A DNA stretch of 64,000 nucleotides from Azorinus chamasolen (Eukaryota; Mollusca; Bivalvia; Cardiida; Solecurtidae), in NCBI GenBank assembly GCA_963576725.1, contig OY755247.1, positions 17,548,526 to 17,612,525 on the forward strand. Direction: 5' to 3'. Shown here in pieces: positions 32,451 to 42,624 of this stretch; position 1 is the stretch's first letter, and the number at the start of each line of letters is the position of its first letter. The notes under the pieces were generated by a model. It did not search any database, was not told where the DNA came from, and saw only the letters and a list, made by a program, of their open reading frames with translations. A program made the translations under genes and the position numbers.

Positions 32451-33217
32451 ATGGTTTACTTTTGCTATTGTTTTGTGTTAAGCTCGATGATATATGTCGC
32501 TTCCTCGAGAAGAAGCGAAACAAATGCAACAACTGATTGGCGATCTTGGTCAGCAAATAGAATATTTTCAAAAAAGATTGAAAACTCACAGTTTCTATAT
32601 AATACGTTTACGCCTAACATTTTCAAAAGATTTCGACGCGACCAGGACAATGCGAGCTTAACAAGAAATATTTCCAACGATTTTATTGACAAGGAATATG
32701 ACCTTTACAATATTTCGGATCTTGTTCTGAGGAAGTTATCTCGAGAAATGTTTGCTATTTGTCCGTTTGCAGATATATGTGGAAATATGGTGGGCTTTCA
32801 CTTTGATAGGCCGACATTCTGTTGTATAGTATGTTATTGCGAGACAAGCTGCATATACGCAAACTCGTGTTGCCCGCACTACCTGGAGACGGCAAGGAGC
32901 AAAATAGATATACAACCAAGTGAACCATACCAACTCCCTGCGCTTGTCTGTCAACCAGCCGCGTACTTGTATGAAAAGCTTTTAACTTCTGTACTCCGTA
33001 GCACAGGACATCACTACAGCTTCATTGCATCCTGTCCTGATTTATCTACGGAAAGTCAAATTGACCTCTGTCGATCAGATCCTAGAAAGGGGTTTAGACT
33101 CGAAGACGTTACACCCTTATTTGATGCTTCGACAATCCACAATTACATGAACAGGCACTGTGCTAAATGCAACAATATTGACATGAGACATGTTATCCCA
33201 TGGAAACCAAAGCTTAG
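32451..33217 (+). CDS. Gene 3, exon 1 (signal peptide, furin-like site, SMB-like Cys cluster)
   Basis: First coding exon of the third paralogue (687 residues when joined). The frame is open from 32325, but the ATG at 32451 is preferred because it begins a leader (MVYFCYCFVLSSMIYVAS) equivalent to gene 2's. Residues 60-63 are RFRR followed by D, as in gene 2. Residues about 104-145 hold C-P-x4-C-G and CCIVCYC-x3-C-x5-CCPHY, and NYMNRHCAKCN lies near the end. Several N-x-S/T sites (for example NAT, NAS, NIS) suit a secreted glycoprotein. The donor AG/gtaaga leaves phase 2. It has about 20 more residues than gene 2 between the leader and the RFRR site. Confidence 0.87.
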
Positions 33218-33224
33218 GTAAGAA

Positions 33225-33750
33225 AACATCATTATTCTGCCATTTCGTTTTTCAGTTTTTGTCGGTGAATGATGCAAATACAGCCAGCTGTGTTCTGTAG
33301 TTTGCAAATTTTAATAAATGAATGGCAGTAAATAGTGAAGAAATAAGTCAACATACAAATGAGTCATTAAATTCGGATGGGTACCAGCTTCATTTCATGT
33401 AAACACACCCATTTGTTGACTGATCACTTATTCTCTACATGTACATATACTTACGGGGTTATTGCCACACTCGCAGGACATTATGATGTCAACTTTTACG
33501 GGTTTACCATATCATTTTCCTCTTTAGTGATAACGTTATATTGTGTTTTGATTGTTAAAGAATGTTTTCTCAATGTTCTTTGACATTCGATTGTTCCTTC
33601 AAAATGTGCATGTTCAATGAACTATGTTGGGTTATGATATTGCTACCCACTGATAATATAAAATGTTGAGTACTAACGTCATTTGTATAAGTATACCCGA
33701 TGATAAAAGATGATAAATCTGTAGAGAATGTTTTTACATCCATAGGTTAG
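33225..33750 (+). other. Gene 3 intron 1, first part
   Basis: No repeat family or splice-bounded frame was recognised here. Confidence 0.5.
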
Positions 33751-33754
33751 AATA

Positions 33755-33940
33755 CAGTAGAACCACTCTAATGCGACCACTTAATGAATAAACATGTGTC
33801 GTTATAAGCAGGTGGCTGCTTAATGCAGGACAAAAGTAATGCAGAAAGCTCCATTACTTTTGTCCTGCATTAAGCTACCCCCGCCTCTGCCACCCAGAAT
33901 TATATTTCTTGTAGGTGGTCGCATTAGCGGGTTTTTACTG
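33755..33940. mobile_element. MITE-B, gene 3 intron 1
   Basis: CAGTAGAACCACTCTAATGC left, GGTCGCATTAGCGGGTTTTT right, TA both sides. Confidence 0.8.
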
Positions 33941-33947
33941 TATTAAC

Positions 33948-34150
33948 CCTCACAGTGCGAGACACGAGTCCCTAATGTCCTTTACAAACAATGTAGACCC
34001 AATTGAGAGGGAGCCTAGAGGAGCCGTCTTAGCAGGGTCTGCACTTTTGTCAAGTTACACTTATCTTCAAAAAATCCCTAAATATTCACAATAAGCCTGA
34101 CCTACTTAAATTTTGATATAGTCCATTTGAAAATTCCGCGTTGTCATGGT
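33948..34150. mobile_element. PB-7 MITE, gene 3 intron 1
   Basis: Starts after TTAA 33944-33947 with CCCTCACAGTGCGAGACACG; core GAGCCTAGAGGAGCCGTC; ends near CCGCGTTGTCATGG. Confidence 0.6.
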
Positions 34151-34342
34151 TATATGAACGTGTGTTTCTAAAGACATATTTATGACGTTATGGTAGATGA
34201 TCTTTATCAACATTAAGAATATCAGGGTATATATCAATTTTATTTGAGGTATGCCTTTTTGTATGAAGCTGATTCAGTTACATTGCCTAGTATATGTAAT
34301 ATTTGTATCAGTAACCGAAGATAAAAAGATGTATCACGTGAT

Positions 34343-34615
34343 GTCCCGATAAGATACGTAAACTTAGACCAGGTCCCGAGGTTATAAAACATTTTGCTTG
34401 AGTCTGAGATCATTCTCAAGCATCTGATTGGTCAGATTCTGACTCGGACTCATTATTTTTATAACCTTGGACCATGTACAGGAATAACTCATTCATTTCT
34501 CCACCAAACCACATAATGTGAAGAGATGATTCTAAAGAGTGGTCACAATAAAGTTTGGTGGAGAAATGGCGATTTTAGAATTAGGGCACACACCTTTATC
34601 TGTAACTCTGGGCTT
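34343..34615. mobile_element. Family F MITE split by a family G MITE
   Basis: F sequence (GTCCCGATAAGATACGTAAA ... CTCCACCAAACC ... CACACACCTTTATCTG) is interrupted at 34372-34474 by a G copy. The F foldback core is partly lost. Confidence 0.65.
34372..34474. mobile_element. Family G foldback nested in F
   Basis: GGTCCCGAGGTTATAAAAC left and TTATAACCTTGGACC right; inner TGAGTCTGAGATCATTCTCA and GATTGGTCAGA. Confidence 0.7.
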
Positions 34616-34680
34616 GTTGCAAAATATAGCAAATCATACATCCTAATGGTATTTAATTGAATGTGTTTTATGTTCCCTAG

Positions 34681-34914
34681 ATGTGGAGATATTCCACTGG
34701 AAGCAACTGAGCTTTCTGAAATGGAAGAAGAGGTTTACAGAAGGAATGATTGTTTTGTTCAGTTCCTTCCACCAGATGACAGAACCATGGCAACAATTTG
34801 TGACACAGATAGAATTACCACGTGTAATGAGACTGGTCTGTGGTCCGTTAAAGATGACTTTTTGGAATATGCGTGCAGTGTCTACCGCCTAATGTATACT
34901 TTTTCAGAGAGAAG
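34681..34914 (+). CDS. Gene 3, exon 2 (NDC-FLPPD module)
   Basis: The acceptor ttccctag and donor AG/gtaatc enclose C-G-D-I-P-L-E-A-T-E-L ... NDCFVQFLPPDD ... GLWSVKDDFLEYACSVY. Length (234 bases) and phases equal those of gene 1 exon 2, and the five Cys are conserved. An intact PB-3 MITE begins at 34941, 27 bases after the exon. Confidence 0.87.
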
Positions 34915-34940
34915 GTAATCAGGATTTACTACAATATTAA

Positions 34941-35148
34941 CCCTTTCGCTGCCAATGCCGGATCTGTGATTACCTATGCAAACAGTTTGGATCCAGATGA
35001 GACGCCGAGTGACTCGGCGTCTCATCAGGATCCAAACTGTTTGTTACTCTTACTATGTTTTTGAAACAAAAAATGAAGAAAATAAAAAAAATGAAAAATT
35101 GTAGCAGACGACAAAGTTAGCAGACGACTGAGTTTGGCAGCGACAGGG
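34941..35148. mobile_element. PB-3 MITE, intact, 27 bases after gene 3 exon 2
   Basis: TTAA 34937-34940 and 35149-35152. CCCTTTCGCTGCCAATGCCG left, GGCAGCGACAGGG right; core GACGCCGAGTGACTCGGCGTC without its outer arms. Best reference copy of PB-3. Confidence 0.85.
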
Positions 35149-35294
35149 TTAAGCACGAAGGAAAATGACTATAAAATCATTGCAACAATCTGGCACAATA
35201 TAACGCTAAGTATTCTGAACCACTTCAATAGATCAGTTGGTAGAAAATTCGCTTTGAACTTTGATAATCCCTGACCAGGTGTCAAAACGTTCTA

Positions 35295-35487
35295 CAGTAG
35301 AACCCCTCTAATGCGACCATTTAATGAATAAACATGGTTGTCTTTATAAGCAGGTGGTTGCTTAATGCAGGACAAAAGTAATGCAGAAAGCTTTCTGCAT
35401 TACTTTTGTCCTGCATGAAGCTACCACCTACATCTAGCACCTAGAATTATACCTCTTTCAGGTGGTCGCATTAGCGGGGTTTTCCTG
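35295..35487. mobile_element. MITE-B, gene 3 intron 2
   Basis: CAGTAGAACCCCTCTAATGC left; GCATTAGCGGGGTTTTCCTG right; core AGAAAGCTTTCT. Confidence 0.8.
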
Positions 35488-35753
35488 TATTTTGCTGCAT
35501 CATTTGGCGCGCGGTAGAGGATGGTACTATGACTGGTTCAAAAACAAATGGTAAAGTTACACCTTGCATTAGTGTCATACACTTATTTTAAAAGAATCGG
35601 GGAACCCAAATATCATGTGTATCCAAATATATACGTGTGGTAACGTGTTGATCATATAACACTATGTGTGTAAAAACAGCAACATCAATTGAGCCAAGTT
35701 ATTCTTATAATTATAAAGGTCACACCTATTTAACACCTTTTACGTTGCGAGTA

Positions 35754-36093
35754 CAGTTGAACTTCGATATCTCGAACTTGGATAAATCGAGCTTCGAGTT
35801 ATATAAATCGAGCTTCGGGTTAACTCGAACAAAAAGTTCAATCCTCCCAAAACTTACAATACAGCATTGCTCTAAAATGTATCGCTTCAGATATCTAGAA
35901 ACATATTTGACAGCTTAATACAGGTATAAAGTAGTGCTAAAAGATCCTGTAGGAGCTTTCAGCATTACTTTAGACCTGTATTAAGCCCTGACCTTGATTA
36001 ATTATTCAGAATAGATATCTGATGACTCGAACATCTGTTTTCTCGAACTAATTTGTATGGTCCCTTGAAGTTCGAGTTATCTAAGTTCAACTG
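35754..36093. mobile_element. MITE-C (pogo-like ends CAGTTGAACTTCGATATCTC)
   Basis: The right end GAGTTATCTAAGTTCAACTG complements the left. Core GTAGTGCTAAAAGATCCTGT and AGGAGCTTTCAGCATTAC. TA on both sides. Confidence 0.8.
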
Positions 36094-36304
36094 TATTTAT
36101 TTCAATTAACCTTTAAAAAGATTTTTAAGAATATCGGATCTTTAGACGAGGAATAAAATTAAATAGTTGTCTTCCCCAGTTCAGGCATATTCCGAGTAAG
36201 ATTTTCCCATCGCACCACACGTCCTTCTTTTTTCTGTCAACAGTAACTAAAGGATTTGTTCATCACGGAGATCATTGCCACTTCTACGTAGTTGAACGGG
36301 TTAA

Positions 36305-36525
36305 CCCTTTCCCTCATATTGACGACTTTTGACGACTCTGTAAAAGTCACTTTGTGGAACCATTGTGATAAATAGAGCATTTGCTCCTATAGGAGCAAAT
36401 GCTCTATTTATCACAATGGTTTCAAACTACAAAACTCTAAACTTTTCCTTTTCTCTTATTAATGCTCCTTTTCGGTAGATTAATTCTAAGAGGTTGTATC
36501 TAAAAATAGCCTATGAGATAATGGG
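36305..36525. mobile_element. PB-1 MITE, intact, gene 3 intron 2
   Basis: TTAA 36301-36304 and 36526-36529. CCCTTTCCCTCATATTGACG left, CTATGAGATAATGGG right, TTTGCTCCTATAGGAGCAAA centre. Reference copy of PB-1. Confidence 0.85.
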
Positions 36526-36596
36526 TTAAAACAAATACCTCTGAGAAGCAAAATGTAATCTTAGTAATCAAAAGATATTTTATGAACTGTTTTCAG

Positions 36597-36780
36597 GTAC
36601 AACAATATATTCTGTGCCCTCTGCAATGGTGAAATATTGCACCCGGACAATTATGTGACCTGTGATAATCAGAATATTGTCAGGATGTTTAGTTTGCTGA
36701 TGTCTTTAAAACTACCTGAGATAGAGGGCGATGTCAGATCTGATCCATGTCAAGCCGATCGTGTGTTTGATCCACTGACT
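36597..36780 (+). CDS. Gene 3, exon 3 (CAxCN module)
   Basis: Acceptor gttttcag, donor gtaagtgg. Reads Y-N-N-I-F-C-A-L-C-N-G ... LMSLKLPEIEGDV ... VFDPLT, closest to gene 1 exon 3 in its second half. It is 184 bases long, phase 2 in and phase 0 out. A PB-1 MITE (36305-36525) lies just upstream in the intron. Confidence 0.87.
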
Positions 36781-36977
36781 GTAAGTGGAATTAAATTCTG
36801 TATGAAGGATCCATGTAATATTTCTTCATGACACTATCCCTGTCAGCGTGTATTTTGAAAATGTAGTAGGTGAAAGATTCTGTAAAATAATTTGCTCAGC
36901 AGGCTAAAGGTTAATTGATTCAGGATCGATTATTGATATAATCTATGTCTTAGACGAGTAATTCAATTCAAAAAAAT

Positions 36978-37246
36978 TACAATGAAGAAAATATTCCTAA
37001 ACAGGGAATTAATATCATACATAACTACTTGAATTGCTCTGATCTAATATTTCGACCACTAAGGGCCTTTTTCAAAGATTATCAAACATTTCAAGAATAG
37101 TTCCTTTATTTCTGCACCAAAAACCCTATACTGTGACCACTGTTTAGAATTGCCTCGAAGAGACGATTCTAAAGAATGGTCACAGTATAGGGTTTGATGG
37201 AGAAATGATGATGTTAGAGTTTTGGTAGGCGCCTTTATGAGTTGCC
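36978..37246. mobile_element. Half family H copy followed by a family F MITE
   Basis: 36978-37045 matches one arm of 22478-22618. From about 37050 F features follow: CTATACTGTGACCACTGTTT, GAGACGATTCTAAAGAATGG, GGTTTGATGGAGAAATGATG. Confidence 0.55.
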
Positions 37247-37304
37247 TTGCCGACAGTTTCTGCCATGGCAAAATTTCCCGCGTTGACATGCTATCATACA
37301 AATA

Positions 37305-37489
37305 CAGTAAACCCTCTCTATAACGGCCACTAAATTACATCAACTATTTTGTGTTGAAGGCAGGTGGTTGCTTAAAGCAAGGTGAAAGGTAAAACGCTCT
37401 GTTTTACTTTCACTTTGCTCTATCAGCCACCTGCCCTAAATACCAACTAATCAACACAATTTAGTGGTCGTTATAGAGAGGTTTCACTG
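37305..37489. mobile_element. MITE-A, gene 3 intron 3
   Basis: CAGTAAACCCTCTCTATAAC left, GTTATAGAGAGGTTTCACTG right, TA both sides; central palindrome shortened. Confidence 0.8.
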
Positions 37490-37664
37490 TACCGTTATTA
37501 TTATTCATAATGCGACTATTTCTTACAAAATTAAACATTTCGATGGTCATGTACATTAAAGAGAAGCAGTATATATCTTGTCTGTATTTCAATTAAAAAA
37601 TATTACTTGATTGTGTAAGTACCGTCCACTTTCAACAACAGGTTTACATGTATATAACGTTTAA

Positions 37665-37873
37665 CCTTTAGCCTGGATGGATGAGTGAATACCTATGCAG
37701 ACAATTTGGATCCAGATGAGACGCCGAGTAACTCGGCGTCTCATCAGGATCCAAACTGATTGATACACTGATTGTATTTTTGTAGACAAATTGGATATAA
37801 CTTGAAATTTGAAAATGTAGAATGTGAAATATTCTGCAAAAAATAATTTGCTCAGCAGGTAAAATGTTTACGG
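37665..37873. mobile_element. PB-8 MITE, gene 3 intron 3
   Basis: TTAA then CCTTTAGCCTGG; core GACGCCGAGTAACTCGGCGTC with GGATCCAAACTG; right part TAATTTGCTCAGCAGG. Related copies at 49653-49863 and 54721-54909. Confidence 0.65.
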
Positions 37874-37976
37874 AAAATGGTTTAATCCAATGTATAACAT
37901 TTGAATTTGCAGGTTTCATAGCAACTCATCCGAATTCCAAACTATGATTGAAGTTGGTCGGTCACAGTACGTTATA

Positions 37977-38180
37977 CAGTAAAATCTCTCTATAACGACC
38001 ACTCAATTACGTCAAGTATTCTGTGTTAAAGGCAGGTGGATGCTTAAAGCAAGGTGAAAGTAAAACAGAACGCTCCTATTGGAGCGTTCTGTTTTACTTT
38101 CACCTTGCTTTAAGCAACCACCTGCCCAAAATACCAACTAATTAACACAATTTAGTGGTCGTTATAGAGGGGTTTTACTA
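37977..38180. mobile_element. MITE-A, ending 43 bases before gene 3 exon 4
   Basis: CAGTAAAATCTCTCTATAAC left; right end GTTATAGAGGGGTTTTACTA; core CGCTCCTATTGGAGCG. Confidence 0.85.
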
Positions 38181-38223
38181 TATATACATGTATTTACTTT
38201 TGTATTATTTTGTATTCGTTTAG

Positions 38224-39102
38224 GGACAGTGTCGATTGGTATACTGTACACCACCATATATACTGAATATCAGAGGCAAAACATGCAGTGACATAGCAGG
38301 TAACAATTTCATCAGCGCGTTGGAAATATCTGCCAGAGCAACGTTTAACCAAGTGTTGCCTGCGAAAATAGCATTGGATCAAGTTTTGAATTACATGAAC
38401 AACAAATTAAATCAAAATCGTTTGTGCGGCATTAAATTGTACCCAAAGACAACTCAACAGAGAAACATTAACTCGGTGTTTAAACCAGACACTTACACTA
38501 CGGAAGTGATGTTTGTGATTTATACGAATACGGAGACGTATGGGGATACCAGTGAGCATTACAAAACCATTGTTCAACAACTGCATCAGCTGAATACGTT
38601 CGAAATTGGACCATTTCGGAAGAACGTCTCCATGGAAATCACCATGCACGGCATTGACCCGTTATTGCAAATTCCATCATTAGAGACACAATTCATAAAT
38701 GCATTATTTCCCTCGAACGCCATTAATTGGACACAATTAGCTGTATCCAAAATGGTACAATTCTATGAGGACCCGTATGACAATACATTGGTTGCTAGTG
38801 GTATTGAAATAACAAATACAGTCTGTGCTAGATGGGATTTGGTGTATGACCTAGAATTTCTTCCCTGTATGACCTTCACATACAACATTGACAACGTCAA
38901 CTTTAAAAGAACACCCAGTGGCTTAATGTTTGATGATAGGATTCTGTTCAGATTTGGAGAATTCATTAGTATCAATGATAGTTATGTTTTGATTTGTATT
39001 GATGCAGTTCAACAAAAGCTTAGTGGGTCGTCTTGTTATTATTTGGCGCATGGAGTTGTTACTTTGTCGTTGATGTTAAATACATTAGTGACATTAGGTT
39101 AG
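38224..39102 (+). CDS. Gene 3, exon 4 (long ectodomain module, stop, GPI-like tail)
   Basis: The acceptor attcgtttag is followed by G-Q-C-R-L-V-Y-C-T-P-P and 292 residues plus stop. It is very similar to gene 2 exon 4 throughout (FYEDPYDNTLVASGIEI and SGLMFDDRI are identical). The end is QQKLSGSSCYY followed by a hydrophobic terminus (VVTLSLMLNTLVTLG), a good form for a GPI-anchor signal: small residues, then about 18 apolar residues at the very end. A pogo-like MITE ends only 43 bases upstream of the exon, so the branch point must lie in that gap or in the MITE. Confidence 0.87.
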   Translation, partial: GQCRLVYCTPPYILNIRGKTCSDIAGNNFISALEISARATFNQVLPAKIALDQVLNYMNNKLNQNRLCGIKLYPKTTQQRNINSVFKPDTYTTEVMFVIYTNTETYGDTSEHYKTIVQQLHQLNTFEIGPFRKNVSMEITMHGIDPLLQIPSLETQFINALFPSNAINWTQLAVSKMVQFYEDPYDNTLVASGIEITNTVCARWDLVYDLEFLPCMTFTYNIDNVNFKRTPSGLMFDDRILFRFGEFISINDSYVLICIDAVQQKLSGSSCYYLAHGVVTLSLMLNTLVTLG

Positions 39103-39139
39103 CATGTACAATGTACGTGCTCGATCAAACCTCTCTTAA

Positions 39140-39299
39140 TCCATTCCTTCATTGGCTAGTTTTTTACCCAAACTCTTTGAATGAATCTACCGAAAAGGAA
39201 CATTTACTAGAGAAAAGGAAAAGTTTAGAATTGTGTAGTATTGAAACCAGAAAGTGACTTTTACAGAGGCGTAGAAAGGCGTATTTATGGAGGAATGGG
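39140..39299. mobile_element. PB-1 MITE downstream of gene 3, chained to PB-2
   Basis: TTAA 39136-39139 and 39300-39303; TCCATTCCTTCATTGGCTAG left, ATGGAGGAATGGG right; core deleted. Confidence 0.75.
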
Positions 39300-39303
39300 T
39301 TAA

Positions 39304-39575
39304 CCCTTTCTCTGTTCAGTATTCATATATACATTCACGTTAATCTAAAGTAACCGATGATGATGATGATGATGATGATGATTCATATAAGAAATAATAA
39401 CATCATGGGCATTTATATTTATATAATGTAAACTTTTCAAGGGAATATTTTGCTTTGACATAAACTGTAGAATCAGATCTATATCATGTCAAAAGCAAAC
39501 AGAGTAGATCAGCCTCTGATCTGGGTCTACTCTGTTTGCAAATGCGTGAAAATGCATTTACCCTGAGAAAAAGGG
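39304..39575. mobile_element. PB-2 MITE, shares TTAA with the preceding PB-1
   Basis: CCCTTTCTCTGTTCAGTATT left; an added GAT triplet run near 39359; ATCTGGGTCTACTCTGTTTG and GAGAAAAAGGG right; TTAA 39576-39579. Confidence 0.7.
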
Positions 39576-39767
39576 TTAACCGAGTAATTAAGAGCATCAC
39601 ATTTATTAACCCCCCCCCCACACACACACACACACACACACGGACGCCTATGTAAGCATCTGCGCCATAGGAACGAATGCTCTGTTTATCATAAAGTTTT
39701 CAAAAATACACAATTCTAATTAAATTAGATATAAATTAATATAATAAAATCTTTATAAATTATAACA

Positions 39768-40168
39768 AAATCTGTTAGACTGGAATATGCATTATCATAT
39801 GTACATTAGACTGGTATATGTATTATCATGTGTACATTAGACTGGTATATGTATTATCATGTGTACATTAGACTGGTATATGTATTATCATGTGTACATT
39901 AGACTGGTTTATGTATTATCATGTGTACATTAGACTGGTATATGTATTATCATGTGTACATTAGACTGGTATATGTATTATCATGTGTACATTAGACTGG
40001 TATATGTATTATCATGTGTACATTAGACTGGTATATGAATTACCATGTGTACATTAGACTGGTATATGTATTATCATGTGTACATTAGACTGGTATATGA
40101 ATTACCATGTGTACATTAGACTGGTATATGTATTATCATGTGTACATTAGACTAGTATATATTTTATC
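39768..40168. repeat. 31-base minisatellite, about 13 copies
   Basis: The unit TTAGACTGGTATATGTATTA followed by TCATGTGTACA repeats with few changes. There are no variable spacers, so it is not a CRISPR array. Confidence 0.95.
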
Positions 40169-40282
40169 ATATGTACATGTATATGAATGATGTTGTACAG
40201 GTCAATAAATATATGTTTTAAAATGAACTATGGAATTTTGACTACTTTTGATCAAGCTTTTGGGGGAACTATCAACCAATTA

Positions 40283-40499
40283 CAATAGAACCCCTCTAAT
40301 GCGAGCAGTTAATGAATAAACATGGATGTCTTTATAAGCAGGCAGGTGGTTGCTTAATGCAGGACAAAAGTAATGCAGAAAGCTCCTCGGGGAGCTTTCT
40401 GTATTACTTTTTTCCTGCATTAAGCTACTACTTGCATTAAGGCATTAAGCACCCATAATTATACCTCTTTTAGGTGGTCGCATTAGCTGGGTTTTACTG
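40283..40499. mobile_element. MITE-B
   Basis: CAATAGAACCCCTCTAATGC left, CATTAGCTGGGTTTTACTG right; core AGAAAGCTCCTCGGGGAGCT. A 12-14 base G run follows near 40524. Confidence 0.8.
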
Positions 40500-40608
40500 T
40501 ACTTTCGATCAAGCTTTGAGGGGGGGGGGGGGGACTATCGACCAAATATCAAACAGTTTGGATTTGTTTTGCAAATGCGAGTCAGATTGCAAATATGGGT
40601 TTTATAAC

Positions 40609-40748
40609 AGGTCCCGAGGTTATGAAAGCGTTTGCTTGAGGCTGAGATGATTCTTAAGCATCTGATTGGTCAGATTCTGACTAATCAGATACTTGAGAAC
40701 CATCTCAGTCTCAGACTCAAAAGTTTTATTACCCTAATTAGACCCAGG
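40609..40748. mobile_element. Family G foldback
   Basis: GGTCCCGAGGTTATGAAAGC left; TCTGATTGGTCAGATTCTGA centre; AGTTTTATTACCCTAATTAG right. Confidence 0.6.
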
Positions 40749-40925
40749 ACACAAGAGTCGAGTTCTTCATCGTGCTACTTACAATGCTGTGACAATTAAT
40801 GTCTGTTCGAATTTCGACCTAGGACAATTTTGACAAGTTCTGATTCGATCACAGATTTCGGGAAACCATTGACCGAATGTCGAACAGTTTAGATCCTGAT
40901 GAGACACGAAGTGGCACTTTCGAGT

Positions 40926-41042
40926 CAGGTTGAGAATAACATAGCTTTTTGTTTGAGTCTGAGATCAGTCTCAAGCATCTGACCAATCAGATACTTTAGA
41001 ATTATCTCAGACTCAGACTCAGAGTTTTATAACCTTGGACCG
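40926..41042. mobile_element. Family G foldback
   Basis: TAGCTTTTTGTTTGAGTCTG left; AGAGTTTTATAACCTTGGAC right; centre CATCTGACCAATCAGA. Confidence 0.6.
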
Positions 41043-41467
41043 AGAGCTTTTTTCAAGTGATTTATAGCGGTTATTAGGCTATGTTCCCAAGGGCAAAAAG
41101 TGTGTGTTTTTCTCATTTTTGTCTGACAAATTCACAACTCAGAGGTAAAGGTGTTAAGCTAGAAAATTCAGTCAGACCAAAACTTCTAAAATTCTTAAAA
41201 AACAGCAGAGCCAGATCTCAGACAGCTCCTGAAGGAGGTTTTGGTCTGACCGGGTCTATTGTGTTTGCAATAGACAATTGTTGGAAGGTATTCGTTGACA
41301 TCTTCTTACAGCTGAAGAATTTCCTAAATCAGACAAAATTTCAAATTTCATGGGTATTGGTCATCTTCCCAAAATGGTGGAAAAGCCCTGTGTGAAAGGT
41401 TTGATAACATGACGTAAGGGTTGAGCACAGATTTCATGTTACTGATTATGTTGTGAATAAATGACTG

Positions 41468-41730
41468 CTTAACCCTTTCCCTGTTCTATATTTAGTCCAA
41501 ATCTCAGTACCTACTAATTATTCATGGACAAAACAGTTATAATTAAATATGGCAGGCACAACACTGTAGCCATTTTAGAAACTAAAGTAACAAATCTATG
41601 AAATTACATTAGCAACCAGAGCAGACTCTGGTCAGACGGCTCCTATAGGAACCGTCTGATCTGGGGTCTTCTATGTTTGTACATGCGTGAAATGGCGTTT
41701 ATACGAAGGTGCAATTTTGACTACTTCCGA
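41468..41730. mobile_element. PB-2-related MITE
   Basis: TTAACCCTTTCCCTGTTCTA left; TTCATGGACAAAACAGTTAT; AGACGGCTCCTATAGGAACC core; right end worn. Confidence 0.6.
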
Positions 41731-41914
41731 TTCGATCAAGCTTTTGAGAACCTATTGACAGAGAGTCAAACAGCGTGGATGCCGAGCTACTCGGCGTGCC
41801 ATTTAGATTCAAACTGTTTACAAATATTAGTCAGATCGCGATAAACGAGGTACGGGTTAAATGGAAACCCAACTGTCACAGCGACTACCAAAGCGAACAA
41901 GCGAAGAAGATTAA

Positions 41915-42142
41915 CCATTCCCTGTTGTATATTCATGTAAGAAATAATGACGTCATGAATATTAATAAGATTATTTTTTATAATGGCTTATGAAAACAGG
42001 ACATTCTGGTTCAGGCAGAATCTGTAGAATCAGATCTATATTACACCATAAGCAAACAGAGCAGATCCTGATCAGACGGCTCCTATAGGAGCCGTCTGAT
42101 CTGGGTCCACTCGGTTTGCAGATTCGCGAAAATGCGAAAGGG
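41915..42142. mobile_element. PB-2 MITE with perfect CRE
   Basis: TTAA then CCATTCCCTGTTGTATATTC; TGACGTCA at 41948-41955; core AGACGGCTCCTATAGGAGCC and GGGTCCACTCGGTTTGC; right end GCGAAAGGG. Confidence 0.75.
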
Positions 42143-42406
42143 ATTACGCAAACAAACAAATTAACAAATATAATTTTACAAATATGTTCTGAATTGTCAA
42201 ATCCTTTTGTGTCCACAACAAAATAATATTTATTCTCTAAAATGTGTAGCTGAGTACAAATTTAAGAAATGTTTTTCAACATGGCTGCCATAGAGGAAAT
42301 GTCAATCTATGTAACTGAATGACTTAAATAAGTTATATTATATTAAATAAGCATATATTAACAAGATTCATCTTTAATTGCATTATTATTTCAGATTTGA
42401 GAAACA

Positions 42407-42611
42407 CAGTAAACCCCATCTAAACCGGAATTCTAGTAGAGAAGAATTTAGATACATTCAGGCCGGTGACTGCTTAATGCAGGGTGAAAGTCATGCAGAA
42501 AGCTCCTAGAGGAACTTTCTGCATGATATTCACCCTTCATTAAGGTGACATCCGTCTCCAAGACCGAACTTTATACTAAATTGGACCTCCGGTTTAAATG
42601 GGGTTTTATTG
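42407..42611. mobile_element. Pogo-like MITE-B relative abutting gene 4
   Basis: CAGTAAACCCCATCTAAACC left and GGTTTAAATGGGGTTTTATTG right (complement CAATAAAACCCC). Core AGAAAGCTCCTAGAGGAACTTTCT split at the middle. It ends 13 bases from the gene 4 stop codon. Confidence 0.8.
42605..42610 (-). promoter_or_regulatory. Candidate poly(A) signal of gene 4, MITE-derived
   Basis: AATAAA on the - strand, 15 bases past the stop codon, lies within the MITE terminus. The family end reads CAGTAAAACC; here G to A gives CAATAAAACC. Confidence 0.5.
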
Positions 42612-42624
42612 CTTCAGCAAAGTA

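Noticed and set aside
39768..40168. CRISPR-like regular 31-base repeats
   Set aside because: Direct tandem copies without unique spacers, in a eukaryotic genome.
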